From Prolixibacteraceae bacterium (lineage in GTDB: Bacteria > Bacteroidota > Bacteroidia > Bacteroidales > Prolixibacteraceae): a DNA stretch of 64,000 nucleotides. Of the stretch, positions 1-8,072 are shown in pieces. Position 1 is the first letter of the stretch; each line of letters opens with the position of its first letter. Below the pieces are notes generated by a model. It was not told the origin of the DNA. It made no database searches and worked only from the letters and a program-made list of their open reading frames with translations. The stretch is taken from positions 1-64,000 of the forward strand of contig WTWZ01000001.1 of the NCBI GenBank assembly GCA_009773765.1, in the 5' to 3' direction. Position numbers and translations under genes: made by a program.

Positions 1-1
1 T

Positions 2-895
2 TTTGGTAAAAGAGTAGATATTATTTTTGAAGACAGGTTTAAGGAAAAACTAATTGTTGAACTAAAGAAAGACAATCTGACAAGGGATGCATTAAGCCAG
101 GTTCTGGAATATGAAGGATATATTCTTTCTGAAAAAGACCCCACTGCCCGCGTAATGTTAATTGCAAACAGGATTCCACTAAATTTAAAAAAAGCAATTG
201 AACATCATGGCATTGAATATAAAGAACTTACAGTAAGTTTTTTAATGGAATTTCTTGAAAAGAAAGGTGATAGTCTTACTCACAATAGTGAATTTGTGAA
301 AACTTTAAATAATGTGATTATTCAAAATAATTCTGAATTGGAATTTATTGAAGTAACGGGAGATGAATTATATCAATCCGTAAAGTTTTTTCGAAAAAGA
401 ATTGAAAATGAATTAAATTATACGGGAAGTAAAGAATTACATTTTCCGGGTGGTGAAAATTGTAAGGGTGAAAGCTTTGAAATTCAGACAATTTACGGCC
501 TATTATCAATTACAGTTGTAACCGAAGAAAATAAATTTAACAGATATGTACAATTTGTCACCTTGGATCAACCTAAAAACAGTAATAGTTCAGATATTGA
601 AATAAATATTCCAAAATTTCCTAATAGTCGGGTAGCAACTTTAATTGCCAAAAGAAACGAAAAAAGAATCTTATGTAATCGTGGTAAATGCACTGTTTAT
701 ATGAAAGCATTAAAAAAATCAGAAGTATTAAATCATTTTGAATCACTACACGGAAATATTGTCCATATCAAAGAAAATGGTAAAAATACACCTGTAATTA
801 AGTTTGCGGAACTTGATTCAAATTCGCTTTTTGAACAAATTGCATTGTTTGTGTTTCAAATGAAATCCTTTAAAGAAAAATATAGGATTGTATAA
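2..895 (+). CDS. NucS/DUF91-like PD-(D/E)XK nuclease, 5' end outside window
   Basis: The frame is open from base 2, so the gene begins left of the window; the first ATG, at 155, is internal. The visible N-terminal part reads KRVDIIFED, then IVELKK, then LSQVLEYEGY. This is the Asp...Glu-x-Lys core of PD-(D/E)XK nucleases, and its layout is close to the C-terminal nuclease domain of endonuclease NucS (DUF91). The next segment (VMLIANRIPLNLKKAIEHHGIEYKEL) also follows that fold. The last ~200 residues match nothing I recognise and may be a target- or partner-binding extension. The gene is richer in A+T than the metabolic genes downstream, which would fit transfer. The family call is by motif and the substrate is unknown. 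Confidence 0.7.
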   Translation, partial: FGKRVDIIFEDRFKEKLIVELKKDNLTRDALSQVLEYEGYILSEKDPTARVMLIANRIPLNLKKAIEHHGIEYKELTVSFLMEFLEKKGDSLTHNSEFVKTLNNVIIQNNSELEFIEVTGDELYQSVKFFRKRIENELNYTGSKELHFPGGENCKGESFEIQTIYGLLSITVVTEENKFNRYVQFVTLDQPKNSNSSDIEINIPKFPNSRVATLIAKRNEKRILCNRGKCTVYMKALKKSEVLNHFESLHGNIVHIKENGKNTPVIKFAELDSNSLFEQIALFVFQMKSFKEKYRIV

Positions 896-899
896 CTTT

Positions 900-1679
900 T
901 TATTGTAACCAGCTGATTTTCTTTACCAATACATTATGAATTTCCGGTCTGGCAATCACCAGATGAGAATGCGTACCATCCCATGGTTTTCCATGCCAGT
1001 CGGTAAAAATGCACCCAGCTTCCTGCGTTATAACGATGCCGGCTGCAAAATCCCAGAGTTCGTCGCCTGAGCAGATAAAACCGTCAACCGAACCGCTTGC
1101 GATGTAACAGAGTTCTAACGCAGTTGTACCCAGTTTTAGTGTATTGAAATCAGATGCCAGCAGTCTGCTGAGTTCCTTGAATTTTGCACGGTCAACTTCG
1201 GGATAACCGTGGTTTAAAAACAGCATTGGAATATATTCAGTATCGAATTTCGGGTGGATTATTCTTTCTCCATTACAAAAAGCGCCGCCACCTTTTACAG
1301 CATAATATTCCTTATTATTAACCACATCGATAATTACACCAACGAGCGACTCATTTCCTTCCATTAACCCCACCGAAACCGCAAAAAGTGGAATGGTCCG
1401 TGCAAAATTGTTGGTCCCGTCGAGCGGATCGACCACCCAAACAGGGCCACTGTTTTTTTGCAAACTGCCACTTTCTTCGCTTAAAATTGCATAATCAGAT
1501 TCGGCAGAAAGAATATCGAGAATTGCTTTTTCGGCAGCTAAATCGGTGGCAGTAACCAGACCTTTTGCATTGCCTTTTACATGCGAACCCTTTGATTTTC
1601 CAAAATTCCCAAGAACAACTTTGGCACCCCCACGGGCAGCTTTCTGGGCTATTTCCAAATCTTTCGAGAAATCAATCAT
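900..1679 (-). CDS. Inositol monophosphatase-family phosphatase
   Basis: This 259-residue Mg2+-dependent phosphatase belongs to the SuhB/IMPase/CysQ superfamily. All metal ligands are visible: Glu68-Glu69 (LSEESG), Asp84, Asp87 and the Gly-Thr of WVVDPLDGTNN (81-91), and Asp210 of LWDFAAG. I chose the ATG at 1679 because the reading frame extends 21 codons further upstream into sequence unlike the family. The stop lies 4 bases beyond the nuclease gene, which converges on it. It is the last gene of the minus-strand run of dehydrogenase, aldolase/SDR and PHP phosphoesterase genes, so a sugar- or polyol-phosphate substrate is plausible. Inositol 1-phosphate, fructose 1,6-bisphosphate or PAP cannot be told apart by sequence. 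Confidence 0.87.
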   Translation of the reverse strand: MIDFSKDLEIAQKAARGGAKVVLGNFGKSKGSHVKGNAKGLVTATDLAAEKAILDILSAESDYAILSEESGSLQKNSGPVWVVDPLDGTNNFARTIPLFAVSVGLMEGNESLVGVIIDVVNNKEYYAVKGGGAFCNGERIIHPKFDTEYIPMLFLNHGYPEVDRAKFKELSRLLASDFNTLKLGTTALELCYIASGSVDGFICSGDELWDFAAGIVITQEAGCIFTDWHGKPWDGTHSHLVIARPEIHNVLVKKISWLQ

Positions 1680-1777
1680 AAATTTCAAGATATTTTTTGA
1701 TTTTTTCCTTTGGATTTTGTAACACAGTTCGACTACGCTCACTGTGACTGCCGGATTAAAGCTCCTTGTTTCTTTCT

Positions 1778-1806
1778 CCTCCCCACATGGGGAGGTCGGG
1801 TGGGGC
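1778..1806. repeat. Dispersed G/C hairpin (CTCCCC...GGGGAG type)
   Basis: An 8-bp perfect stem, CCTCCCCA/TGGGGAGG around CA, is followed by tcgggtggggc. It lies between the dehydrogenase stop and the phosphatase start. A related copy is at 5218-5247. Hairpins of this make-up are common as dispersed intergenic repeats in Bacteroidota; a role in termination or mRNA stability is only inferred. Confidence 0.6.
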
Positions 1807-1811
1807 TTCTT

Positions 1812-3086
1812 TTAAATTTCCGGCGCATTTTTCAACAGATATTCCTCTGCTTCCACGTTCCATAAACCTTTGGTTTTTGCAACGAGTTTCGCCAGTTCAG
1901 CATAAAACTTATCGGTTTTGCCAAGTTCTGAAAAATCGGAAATGGCAACCAGCGGAAGGTTTTTGTGCGTGTAAATCAGTTTTTTCCCTCCCGGAATATT
2001 GGGAAGATTTAAAGTTGTATCAATCACCGAGTTAAGTCCGCCAATGTGGGTTACCAGTCCTGCGGGATCGAGGCCTTTGCTCATGCAATCGAGCGCTTCC
2101 ACCATATCGTCGTTGTTTCCGCCCGAAGTTCCCACAATGTGTGTGTAGGCATAATGCACGTTGTAAAAGTTCAGTTTTGCCGAAAACTCGGGATTTGATG
2201 GGCCCGCAAAAAAGTTGAGGCAACCGTCGTGTGCGAGAATAGCATCGCCTTGTTCAATAACCGACGTAACCGGGGCAAATACAAAAACATCATCGTAGCC
2301 TGTTCCACCTGAAACTTCCTTTAACACTTCAACCGGTTTTGCGATATTTCCTGTATTCAGGTAAATCAGTTCGATTCTGTTTTCTTTTGCCCACGCTACC
2401 GGAAATATTTCGGCAGCCCGGTCGAGGCGATCCTGTGCAATATCAGTAACCACAAGCAAAGCCGGTTTTCTGTCTTCGCGGCTGACCACGTAATTAATGG
2501 CAGCCAGTCCCATCGGACCAACTCCGGCAAGAATTGCCATTTTTCCACCCTGTACAATTTCCATTTGGTGAATGTACGAACCCGGTTTGGTGTGGTAGTT
2601 GGCGTGCATTGCGCCAATCACGCAACTCAGCGGTTCGGCCAGCGAAGCGGGGTAAAATCCCGGGCCATTGTAAACCAGCAGGCAATCCTGCACAAGCACG
2701 TCTTTGGGTATGATTACATAAGTAGAATCGCCGCCAATGTGCTGGTAAGCGTAACCCGGAGCGCTCAACACCCCTAACGGCGCATCTTTATAATAAATAG
2801 CAGGCTGAATGGAATATTTTTGCCCTGCTTTGAATTTGTGCTGCCATTTTGCGCCAACTTCAACGATTTCACCGGAAAACTCGTGCCCGATGATAATTGG
2901 ATTTTCAGCAACATTGTTGGGAATCCGTTTGTGGTCGGTTCCCTGGTGAGCCGCTTTGTAACTCGACATACATATACTGTCGCTGACAACGCTTGCCAGA
3001 ATTTCATCCTCTTTTATCTTCGGAAGTTCAAACTCCTCCAGCCGCAAATCTTCTTTGCCGTATAACCTGATTGCTTTTGTCTTCAT
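1812..3086 (-). CDS. Zinc-binding alcohol dehydrogenase, L-sorbose-1-phosphate reductase-like
   Basis: This is a 424-residue medium-chain dehydrogenase. The N-terminal GroES-like domain shows the catalytic zinc ligands Cys39 (SDSICMSSY) and His68-Glu69 (IIIGHEFSG). A Rossmann dinucleotide site follows at about residue 190 (LAGVGPMGLAA). Overall length and the layout with a long central insertion resemble the SorE (L-sorbose 1-phosphate reductase) group rather than simple ethanol dehydrogenases. The ATG at 3086 gives the family's usual MKTKAIRLYG start; an upstream extension of nine codons is unlikely. It follows the aldolase/SDR gene after a 79-base gap filled by a repeat. Expected reaction: NAD(P)-linked reduction or oxidation of a keto-sugar phosphate or polyol phosphate; the substrate is inferred from neighbours only. 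Confidence 0.82.
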   Translation of the reverse strand: MKTKAIRLYGKEDLRLEEFELPKIKEDEILASVVSDSICMSSYKAAHQGTDHKRIPNNVAENPIIIGHEFSGEIVEVGAKWQHKFKAGQKYSIQPAIYYKDAPLGVLSAPGYAYQHIGGDSTYVIIPKDVLVQDCLLVYNGPGFYPASLAEPLSCVIGAMHANYHTKPGSYIHQMEIVQGGKMAILAGVGPMGLAAINYVVSREDRKPALLVVTDIAQDRLDRAAEIFPVAWAKENRIELIYLNTGNIAKPVEVLKEVSGGTGYDDVFVFAPVTSVIEQGDAILAHDGCLNFFAGPSNPEFSAKLNFYNVHYAYTHIVGTSGGNNDDMVEALDCMSKGLDPAGLVTHIGGLNSVIDTTLNLPNIPGGKKLIYTHKNLPLVAISDFSELGKTDKFYAELAKLVAKTKGLWNVEAEEYLLKNAPEI

Positions 3087-3098
3087 ATTTCTATATTT

Positions 3099-3156
3099 AA
3101 CACGAAGACACAAGGATACGAAGAAAGTAAATTTGTGTCTTTGTGACTTTGTGTTT
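3099..3156. repeat. Imperfect inverted repeat of CACAAAGACACGAAG type
   Basis: Two arms of about 25 bases (aacacgaagacacaagg... and its approximate reverse complement ending ...gactttgtgttt) fill nearly all of the gap between the dehydrogenase start and the aldolase/SDR stop. A shorter one-armed copy lies at 5172-5205. Arms differ at several positions, some of which would still pair as G-U in RNA. Confidence 0.6.
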
Positions 3157-3165
3157 AAATCACTT

Positions 3166-5142
3166 TCAATTCAACATCTCCTGCCCGCCAGTTACAGGCA
3201 CTGCCTGTCCGGTTTCGTATTCCTGTTCGATGACATAGAAAATTGCCTTTGCCACATCTTCGGCTGTGCAACCGCGGCCTGCCGGAACCTGCGCTTCATA
3301 AAACGCTTTTACATCGGCAATGGTTTTGGCGCCGGGTACTTTTCCTGCTTTCAGGTACTGCACAAACAAACCGTTTTCGGGGTCGCTCCACAACGGGCCG
3401 TCGAAAAAGTTGCCCGGACAAATGCTGTTTACTTTAATATTGAATGGCATCAGTTCCAGCGCAAACGACTGAGTTAAACCAATTCCGCCAAATTTTCCGC
3501 CGGCATAAGCAAAATTTTTGTTGCTTCCTTTCAAACCCGATTTTGAATTGATTTGAATGATATCCATGTAATATCCGGGTTTGTATTTGTGCTGAATTTT
3601 CATCACTTTTTGCGCATATTTCGAGCAAAGGAAGTAGCCGGTGTAATTTATTTTTGTCATCAGTTCGAAAGTGGCTGCATCCATTTCATCGAGACTTCCG
3701 GCACGGAGGATTCCTGCATTTGAAATCATTACATCCAGTCCGCCAAACTGTAAAACTGTTTCGTTCATCAGGTTTTCAACTGATTCGGCATCGCCAACAT
3801 TCACTTTTATAAAGGAAGCCTTGTTTTTTGTACCTTTTGAATTGAGTTGTCCGGCAAATTCGTTTCCCTTGTCTTCGTTTAAATCGGCTACCACAATATT
3901 TGCCCCTTCGTTATGAAGGATTTCGGCAATCCCGGCGCCAAAACCCTGGGCAGCGCCGGTAACCACAACTATTTTATTTTCAAGCCGTCCCTTCGGTTTT
4001 CCACCTAACGACACTTTTTTGCGGTAGTTTTCAACTTCCCAGTTTTCGATAAAGTCAGCCTGTTCCTTCGTAAGGGGATGAGGCCCGCCAAAATTTTCGG
4101 AGAGTACGCCTATTTGACAAAAATCGTTGACAATATCTTTCAGATAAGCAACTGAAACCGGGGAATCTTCAGCAACAATAACTCCTTCGTCCTGAATAAA
4201 AATCACTTTCGGAACAGCTCCTTTGCGGTTTTTAAAGTCAGTTATTTTTAATCTGACCTCTTCAATTATTGCATCTTTCGAACTGCTGTTTTCGATGAAT
4301 AGGAATTCCGACATGCAATAAACCATCTGATCAGGATTAAACGGGCGGGCAATCCCTTTTTCAAATATTTCCTTATCGGTTATGAAATTTGAAATCCATG
4401 AACTGTTGAACGAAACTGCCACTTTAAGTTTTTCTCCGGAAAGGAGCATTCGGACAGCCGGCAATATTTCGACCAGTTTCCCGGATATCGGAATTTGCTT
4501 TTCCTCCGGAAAAACTGCGAATGCGTTTTGGAGTTTGGTTTTAACCTCGGAATAAATCTGATGAATTTCCTCAACCGTATCAGCCGCCACAAAAATGCCG
4601 TGATTCTGAATCAAAACAACATTTGGGTTGCGGTTGAATTTTGAATTGAACTCCTCAATTTTTTCAGCAATAATTTTGAAAAGGATGTAGCCGGGATCGG
4701 AATAGGGCACATACAAAACTTTTTCGCCAAAAATTTCCAGCGACTTTTGCTGTGCCAGGTTACTGCACATCAGTCCGTTAACCAATGTCATGTGGGTGTG
4801 TACCACAAACCGGTAGTTAAAAAGGTTGTGCAGTGATGTTTCTACCGATGGGCGCAAACCCGAAGCAGGATCAACCCGGGCGCTTAAAAGCGCATTTTTT
4901 ACCTGTTCCTCGCGAAATGTCGAATCGTCAGAAAACTGCTGATTTGGTATGTCGTTTAATTTCGCGCGGTCGAGAACGCAAAAACCACTTTCATCAATGT
5001 TGCCGAGGTTTATGCCACTTGCTTTTATCCAGAGGTGATCCTCATCTTTAAACGACGTGTTTCCGCCGCCGGCAATTACGAACTCTTTTCGCTGACCATA
5101 CCAGCGCGAAACTTCAATTAAATCTTTTATTTCCGGTTTCAT
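3166..5142 (-). CDS. Bifunctional class II aldolase / short-chain dehydrogenase
   Basis: This is a 658-residue fusion. Residues 1-230 form a class II (zinc) aldolase: catalytic Glu101 (RPSVETSLH), zinc ligands His115 and His117 (VVHTHMTLVNG) and His181 (QNHGIFVAAD). Residues 388-658 form a short-chain dehydrogenase: VTGAAQGFGAG (395-404), NAG (475-477), catalytic Ser535, and Tyr546-xxx-Lys550 (YAGGK). The architecture is that of B. subtilis YuxG/RhaEW, a rhamnulose-1-phosphate aldolase joined to a lactaldehyde dehydrogenase. No rhamnose isomerase, kinase or transporter gene lies nearby, so rhamnose as the substrate is unproven. The fusion would cleave a ketose 1-phosphate and oxidise or reduce the released aldehyde. 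The gene sits between the PHP phosphoesterase and Zn-dehydrogenase genes on the same strand. Confidence 0.87.
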   Translation of the reverse strand: MKPEIKDLIEVSRWYGQRKEFVIAGGGNTSFKDEDHLWIKASGINLGNIDESGFCVLDRAKLNDIPNQQFSDDSTFREEQVKNALLSARVDPASGLRPSVETSLHNLFNYRFVVHTHMTLVNGLMCSNLAQQKSLEIFGEKVLYVPYSDPGYILFKIIAEKIEEFNSKFNRNPNVVLIQNHGIFVAADTVEEIHQIYSEVKTKLQNAFAVFPEEKQIPISGKLVEILPAVRMLLSGEKLKVAVSFNSSWISNFITDKEIFEKGIARPFNPDQMVYCMSEFLFIENSSSKDAIIEEVRLKITDFKNRKGAVPKVIFIQDEGVIVAEDSPVSVAYLKDIVNDFCQIGVLSENFGGPHPLTKEQADFIENWEVENYRKKVSLGGKPKGRLENKIVVVTGAAQGFGAGIAEILHNEGANIVVADLNEDKGNEFAGQLNSKGTKNKASFIKVNVGDAESVENLMNETVLQFGGLDVMISNAGILRAGSLDEMDAATFELMTKINYTGYFLCSKYAQKVMKIQHKYKPGYYMDIIQINSKSGLKGSNKNFAYAGGKFGGIGLTQSFALELMPFNIKVNSICPGNFFDGPLWSDPENGLFVQYLKAGKVPGAKTIADVKAFYEAQVPAGRGCTAEDVAKAIFYVIEQEYETGQAVPVTGGQEMLN

Positions 5143-5171
5143 TGTTTTTATAAAATTTTAATTTAAAAATG

Positions 5172-5205
5172 CCACGAAGGCACAAAGACACGAAGAATCA
5201 CTAAG
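5172..5205. repeat. CACGAAGGCACAAAGACACGAAG-type dispersed repeat
   Basis: The sequence ccacgaaggcacaaagacac and its continuation cgaagaatcactaag lies in the gap upstream of the aldolase/SDR gene. It is the same family as the inverted repeat at 3099-3156. This low-complexity repeat type is widespread between genes in Bacteroidota. Confidence 0.55.
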
Positions 5206-5217
5206 TTTTTCTCCGGT

Positions 5218-5247
5218 TCTCCCCTTTTGGGGCAGTTAGAGGGGGCT
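5218..5247. repeat. CTCCCC/GGGGAG hairpin overlapping a stop codon
   Basis: The hairpin CCCC-TTTT-GGGG with flanking tct and cagttagagggggct is related to the copy at 1778-1806. It overlaps the 3' end of the PHP gene and supplies its last codons (Ser-Pro-Leu) and TAA stop, so the repeat landed inside or at the edge of the coding region. Confidence 0.6.
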
Positions 5248-6477
5248 GATAAATTTGGTTATTACTGCTTTTCCCAGTTCAATAAAATATTCCTTTTCTT
5301 CGGTTTTGGCTTTTTTGCCACTCAAATATCCTTCTTTTCCGTTGGCAATTAGATACTGATGTGCGGCAATTATTGCGGAACCTTCGTAATTTATTTGTTT
5401 CAGTTCATCATCCAAATCAACACTACCGCGACAACTGAGTTTTATCGGGTCGAGCTGTGGGGTATTATGTTCGCTCCCGAACATAATTACAAAACCATTT
5501 TGGTTGAAATACTTCACAAAGTCTTTAAAAATATTGAAATCGTTTCTTCCCGGAATTAATTCGATACTGCTTACATTCTTACTTTTCAAGGTTTCCAAAA
5601 GAACAACTTTATCGGCTTCATAATCGGTAAAATTTCCGTTCCCAAAGTCGAGAAGTACCGGATAACAAGGAATTCCGCCCGCATCGATAATAATTTCCAT
5701 CACTTCTTCCAACGAAAGGAATGCTTTTGGGTCTTCAGGCACAAATGCTGCACCACCTGCTTTTAAAAGGTTTCCACGGATTTCGTTTTCAAGTCCGGCA
5801 ACGTTATCCATTTTAGATTTTGGTTCTTTCCCCGAAAATATTTTTGTGAATAAATCTTTTCTTTCTGACTCGCTTTTTGCTTTATCAAAAACTGCAATGC
5901 GAATGGCTTGCGCAATGTGCCTTTCACGGAAAAGGTTTTTTGCCAAACGCTTTTGCACCTCAAAAGCATCGAAATTAATATCGACTGCGTTTTCAGCCAA
6001 AAAGGCATTGAGCTTTGCCACCATTTCGAAAGTTTGGTGATTGCTTTCAACCTGCAAATCCTTCACTTTTTTAAACGACGCATCACCCATTTTTGCCGGT
6101 TGGCGCAATCCTTTCCCACTGAAATAAGTGCGTCCCGGATTGCTGGGGTCGTTAACACGAATTCCTGCTGCCTGCAAATTGTTTTGCAATGCCATAAATT
6201 CGATATTAAATAGCGGGAAGATTTTGTTTTTTACTGCCAGTTCGGCAAACTCATCGTAACCGTCGGTGGTGTAAAAATCGTTGATTCCCAATACCGAAAC
6301 ACCTTCGGCTTTTGCCAGTTGAAATGCCTGTCCGATGCTTTCGAAAGCGCTGAAAGAGTGCGGGGTATGGATGTGCCCGTTAATATTGGGAATTGTTTTT
6401 CCCTGTTGATTCTCATTCCATTTCATTAGTTCCCCTGAATCGGGAAATGAAGAAAATATACTTTTGTTTGTTGCCAT
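5236..6477 (-). CDS. PHP-domain metal-dependent phosphoesterase-like protein
   Basis: This 413-residue protein has an N-terminal PHP signature, GHIHTPHSFSAF, with likely metal ligands His35, His37 and His40. Further acidic and His positions lie in NIEFMAL and GSEHNTP, as in the PHP superfamily of trinuclear-metal phosphoesterases. The start at 6477 gives MATNKSIF; an upstream in-frame ATG would read through repeat-like intergenic DNA. No polymerase domain is present. It is the first gene of the minus-strand set with aldolase/SDR, Zn-dehydrogenase and IMPase-like genes, so it may act on a sugar phosphate of the same route. The extreme C-terminus (ISPL) is encoded by a dispersed hairpin repeat. 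Family call is firm; substrate is unknown. Confidence 0.75.
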   Translation of the reverse strand: MATNKSIFSSFPDSGELMKWNENQQGKTIPNINGHIHTPHSFSAFESIGQAFQLAKAEGVSVLGINDFYTTDGYDEFAELAVKNKIFPLFNIEFMALQNNLQAAGIRVNDPSNPGRTYFSGKGLRQPAKMGDASFKKVKDLQVESNHQTFEMVAKLNAFLAENAVDINFDAFEVQKRLAKNLFRERHIAQAIRIAVFDKAKSESERKDLFTKIFSGKEPKSKMDNVAGLENEIRGNLLKAGGAAFVPEDPKAFLSLEEVMEIIIDAGGIPCYPVLLDFGNGNFTDYEADKVVLLETLKSKNVSSIELIPGRNDFNIFKDFVKYFNQNGFVIMFGSEHNTPQLDPIKLSCRGSVDLDDELKQINYEGSAIIAAHQYLIANGKEGYLSGKKAKTEEKEYFIELGKAVITKFISPL

Positions 6478-6559
6478 TTTTTTTATCCGATTATTCGGAT
6501 GCAAATTACACAAAGAGATTGAAAATGGCTGTCCTTTGGTATCCTGTTTTTTGTCGGGA

Positions 6560-6581
6560 CACGGACTTTCCAAAGTCCATG
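6560..6581 (-). repeat. Palindrome family A, copy 1
   Basis: Read on the minus strand: ATGGACTTT-GG-AAAGTCCGT followed by GTCCCGACA. All nine stem positions pair if one U-G is allowed in RNA. The consensus is shared with copies at 14266-14287 and 18081-18100. It lies upstream of the PHP gene. Confidence 0.65.
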
Positions 6582-6617
6582 AAGTTTTGTTTGATTCATC
6601 TTTTCCTAAGTAGTGAA

Positions 6618-6646
6618 GGATGGCATCTTTTCAAAAGATGCCATCC
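6618..6646. repeat. Perfect 14-bp-stem palindrome
   Basis: GGATGGCATCTTTT and AAAAGATGCCATCC flank a single C. It is the longest uninterrupted stem in the early part of the window, 37 bases from family A copy 1. It lies between the divergent PHP and DUF423 genes, so it is not a terminator for either; related to family A by its T-run/A-run centre or an independent element. Confidence 0.7.
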
Positions 6647-6721
6647 CTTTTAGATTGAAACACTGAAAACAACCTGTTCTGTTTGGTGTTTTAGTACCTG
6701 GACTTTAAAAATATCAAAATA

Positions 6722-7102
6722 ATGAGCAAATCAATTTTAATGACCTCCTCAATTCTGCTGGCAGCAGCGGTTGCAATCGGCGCTTTTGGGGCACACGGGT
6801 TAAAATCGCATTTTTCAGCAGAGATGATGCAGATTTACAAAACAGGAGTGGAATATCATTTTTATCATGCGCTCGGGTTGATGCTAATTGGAGTGGTTGC
6901 AATTTCTTTTCCTTCGAAATTGCTCAAATGGTCAGCCGTTTTTCTGGCTGCCGGAATTTTACTTTTTTCAGGCAGTTTGTATGTTTTGTCAATAACCGGA
7001 ATCAAATGGCTGGGTGCAGTTACCCCGGCCGGAGGCATCAGTTTTATTGTGGGCTGGGTGCTTTTGTTAGTAGTTGTTTTAAAAGATTTTACGGTAAAAT
7101 AA
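6722..7102 (+). CDS. DUF423 family small inner-membrane protein
   Basis: The 126-residue protein has about four predicted membrane helices. The start MSKSILMTSSILLAAAVAIG, followed by AFGAHGLKSHF, and the conserved YKTGVEYHFYHALGL segment are typical of DUF423 (YgdD-like) proteins, which have no established function. The length is normal for the family. It is a monocistronic gene between the PHP gene (opposite strand) and the M23 peptidase gene. Confidence 0.85.
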   Translation: MSKSILMTSSILLAAAVAIGAFGAHGLKSHFSAEMMQIYKTGVEYHFYHALGLMLIGVVAISFPSKLLKWSAVFLAAGILLFSGSLYVLSITGIKWLGAVTPAGGISFIVGWVLLLVVVLKDFTVK

Positions 7103-7144
7103 AAGCAGTATTTTTTTGTTAATGATTATCAAACAAGATGTTAT

Positions 7145-7165
7145 CATGATTCAAATCATGTTTTT
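7145..7165 (+). terminator. Weak candidate terminator after DUF423 gene
   Basis: CATGATT/AATCATG inverted repeat with a 2-base centre is followed directly by TTTTT. The stem is short and A+T-rich, so the call is tentative. Confidence 0.35.
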
Positions 7166-7253
7166 GACAGTCATTTTTATCTTTAAATTTCTTACTATTG
7201 CACCGTTTTTTTTGAAAAAGTTTTGTATTTTGTGAACCCGAAATATATAAGAT

Positions 7254-8072
7254 ATGATAAAAACGATAATATTTATTTCATTGTCACTTTTGTTTTTGCT
7301 GAATATGGCACAGGCCCAATACATCAATGTCGATTCATTGCATGTACTCCAGGGTAGCCCTCTGCCGGTTTCCATTGCCGAACTTGATTCAATTGAAATG
7401 ATTTCACCTGAGGTTTTACCGGAATATTTTACAGGTGGATTTATCACATCTGGCTATCTTCTTTCGCAATTTTCGTTGCCGGCAAAAGGGAAAGTCATCA
7501 GCAGGTTTGGGCCGCGTTCGGGAAGAATGCATACAGGTACTGATATTAAACTGAACAAGGGCGACACCATTTATGCTGCTTTCGACGGACAGGTTACCAT
7601 GTCGAAATACTATTACGGTTATGGAAACCTGGTGGTAATAGACCATGGGCACAACATTGAAACCTATTATTCACACCTCTCGAAATGCCTGGTTAATACA
7701 AGCAGGTTTGTGAGAATGGGCGATCCCATAGGTTTGGCCGGGGCTACAGGAAGAGCTACAACCACACATCTTCATTTCGAAGTAAGGGAAAATAACAAAC
7801 CTTACGATGCAGAACTGGTTTTCGATTTTGAAAACGGGAAAACAAGGGACGAAGTGGCTAATATGGAAAATCTTGCATCGCTTCATAATGAATTAAAACC
7901 AAAAGGTTATTCGGTAAACCAGCCCGTTTCTCAAAAATATGTGGTTCGTTCAGGCGATTCGCTGTACAAAATTGCTCGTTATACCAAAACCACCATCCAG
8001 GTGCTTTGCAGGTTAAATAACCTGACGGAAAAATCGATATTACAGATTGGGCAGGTATTGCATATTTACTAA
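7254..8072 (+). CDS. M23 (LytM) metallopeptidase with C-terminal LysM
   Basis: This 272-residue secreted protein has an N-terminal hydrophobic signal (IIFISLSLLFLLNMAQAQ), an M23 peptidase domain at about 80-185, and a C-terminal LysM repeat (YVVRSGDSLYKIARYT...LQIGQVLHIY). The zinc site is complete: HTGTD supplies His and Asp, and HLHFE supplies the active-site His pair. It should act on peptidoglycan cross-links in the periplasm, with LysM holding it to glycan. Its stop overlaps the 3' end of mfd by 4 bases in convergent orientation. Because the active-site residues are present, a true hydrolase is more likely than an EnvC-like activator. Confidence 0.88.
   Translation: MIKTIIFISLSLLFLLNMAQAQYINVDSLHVLQGSPLPVSIAELDSIEMISPEVLPEYFTGGFITSGYLLSQFSLPAKGKVISRFGPRSGRMHTGTDIKLNKGDTIYAAFDGQVTMSKYYYGYGNLVVIDHGHNIETYYSHLSKCLVNTSRFVRMGDPIGLAGATGRATTTHLHFEVRENNKPYDAELVFDFENGKTRDEVANMENLASLHNELKPKGYSVNQPVSQKYVVRSGDSLYKIARYTKTTIQVLCRLNNLTEKSILQIGQVLHIY

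Noticed and set aside
1766-2035. Plus-strand open frame opposite the Zn-dehydrogenase gene
   Set aside because: Antisense shadow; the minus-strand frame carries clear dehydrogenase motifs.
3166-5142. Assignment as rhamnose catabolism gene rhaEW
   Set aside because: Architecture matches, but no rhamnose isomerase, kinase, mutarotase or regulator genes are nearby.
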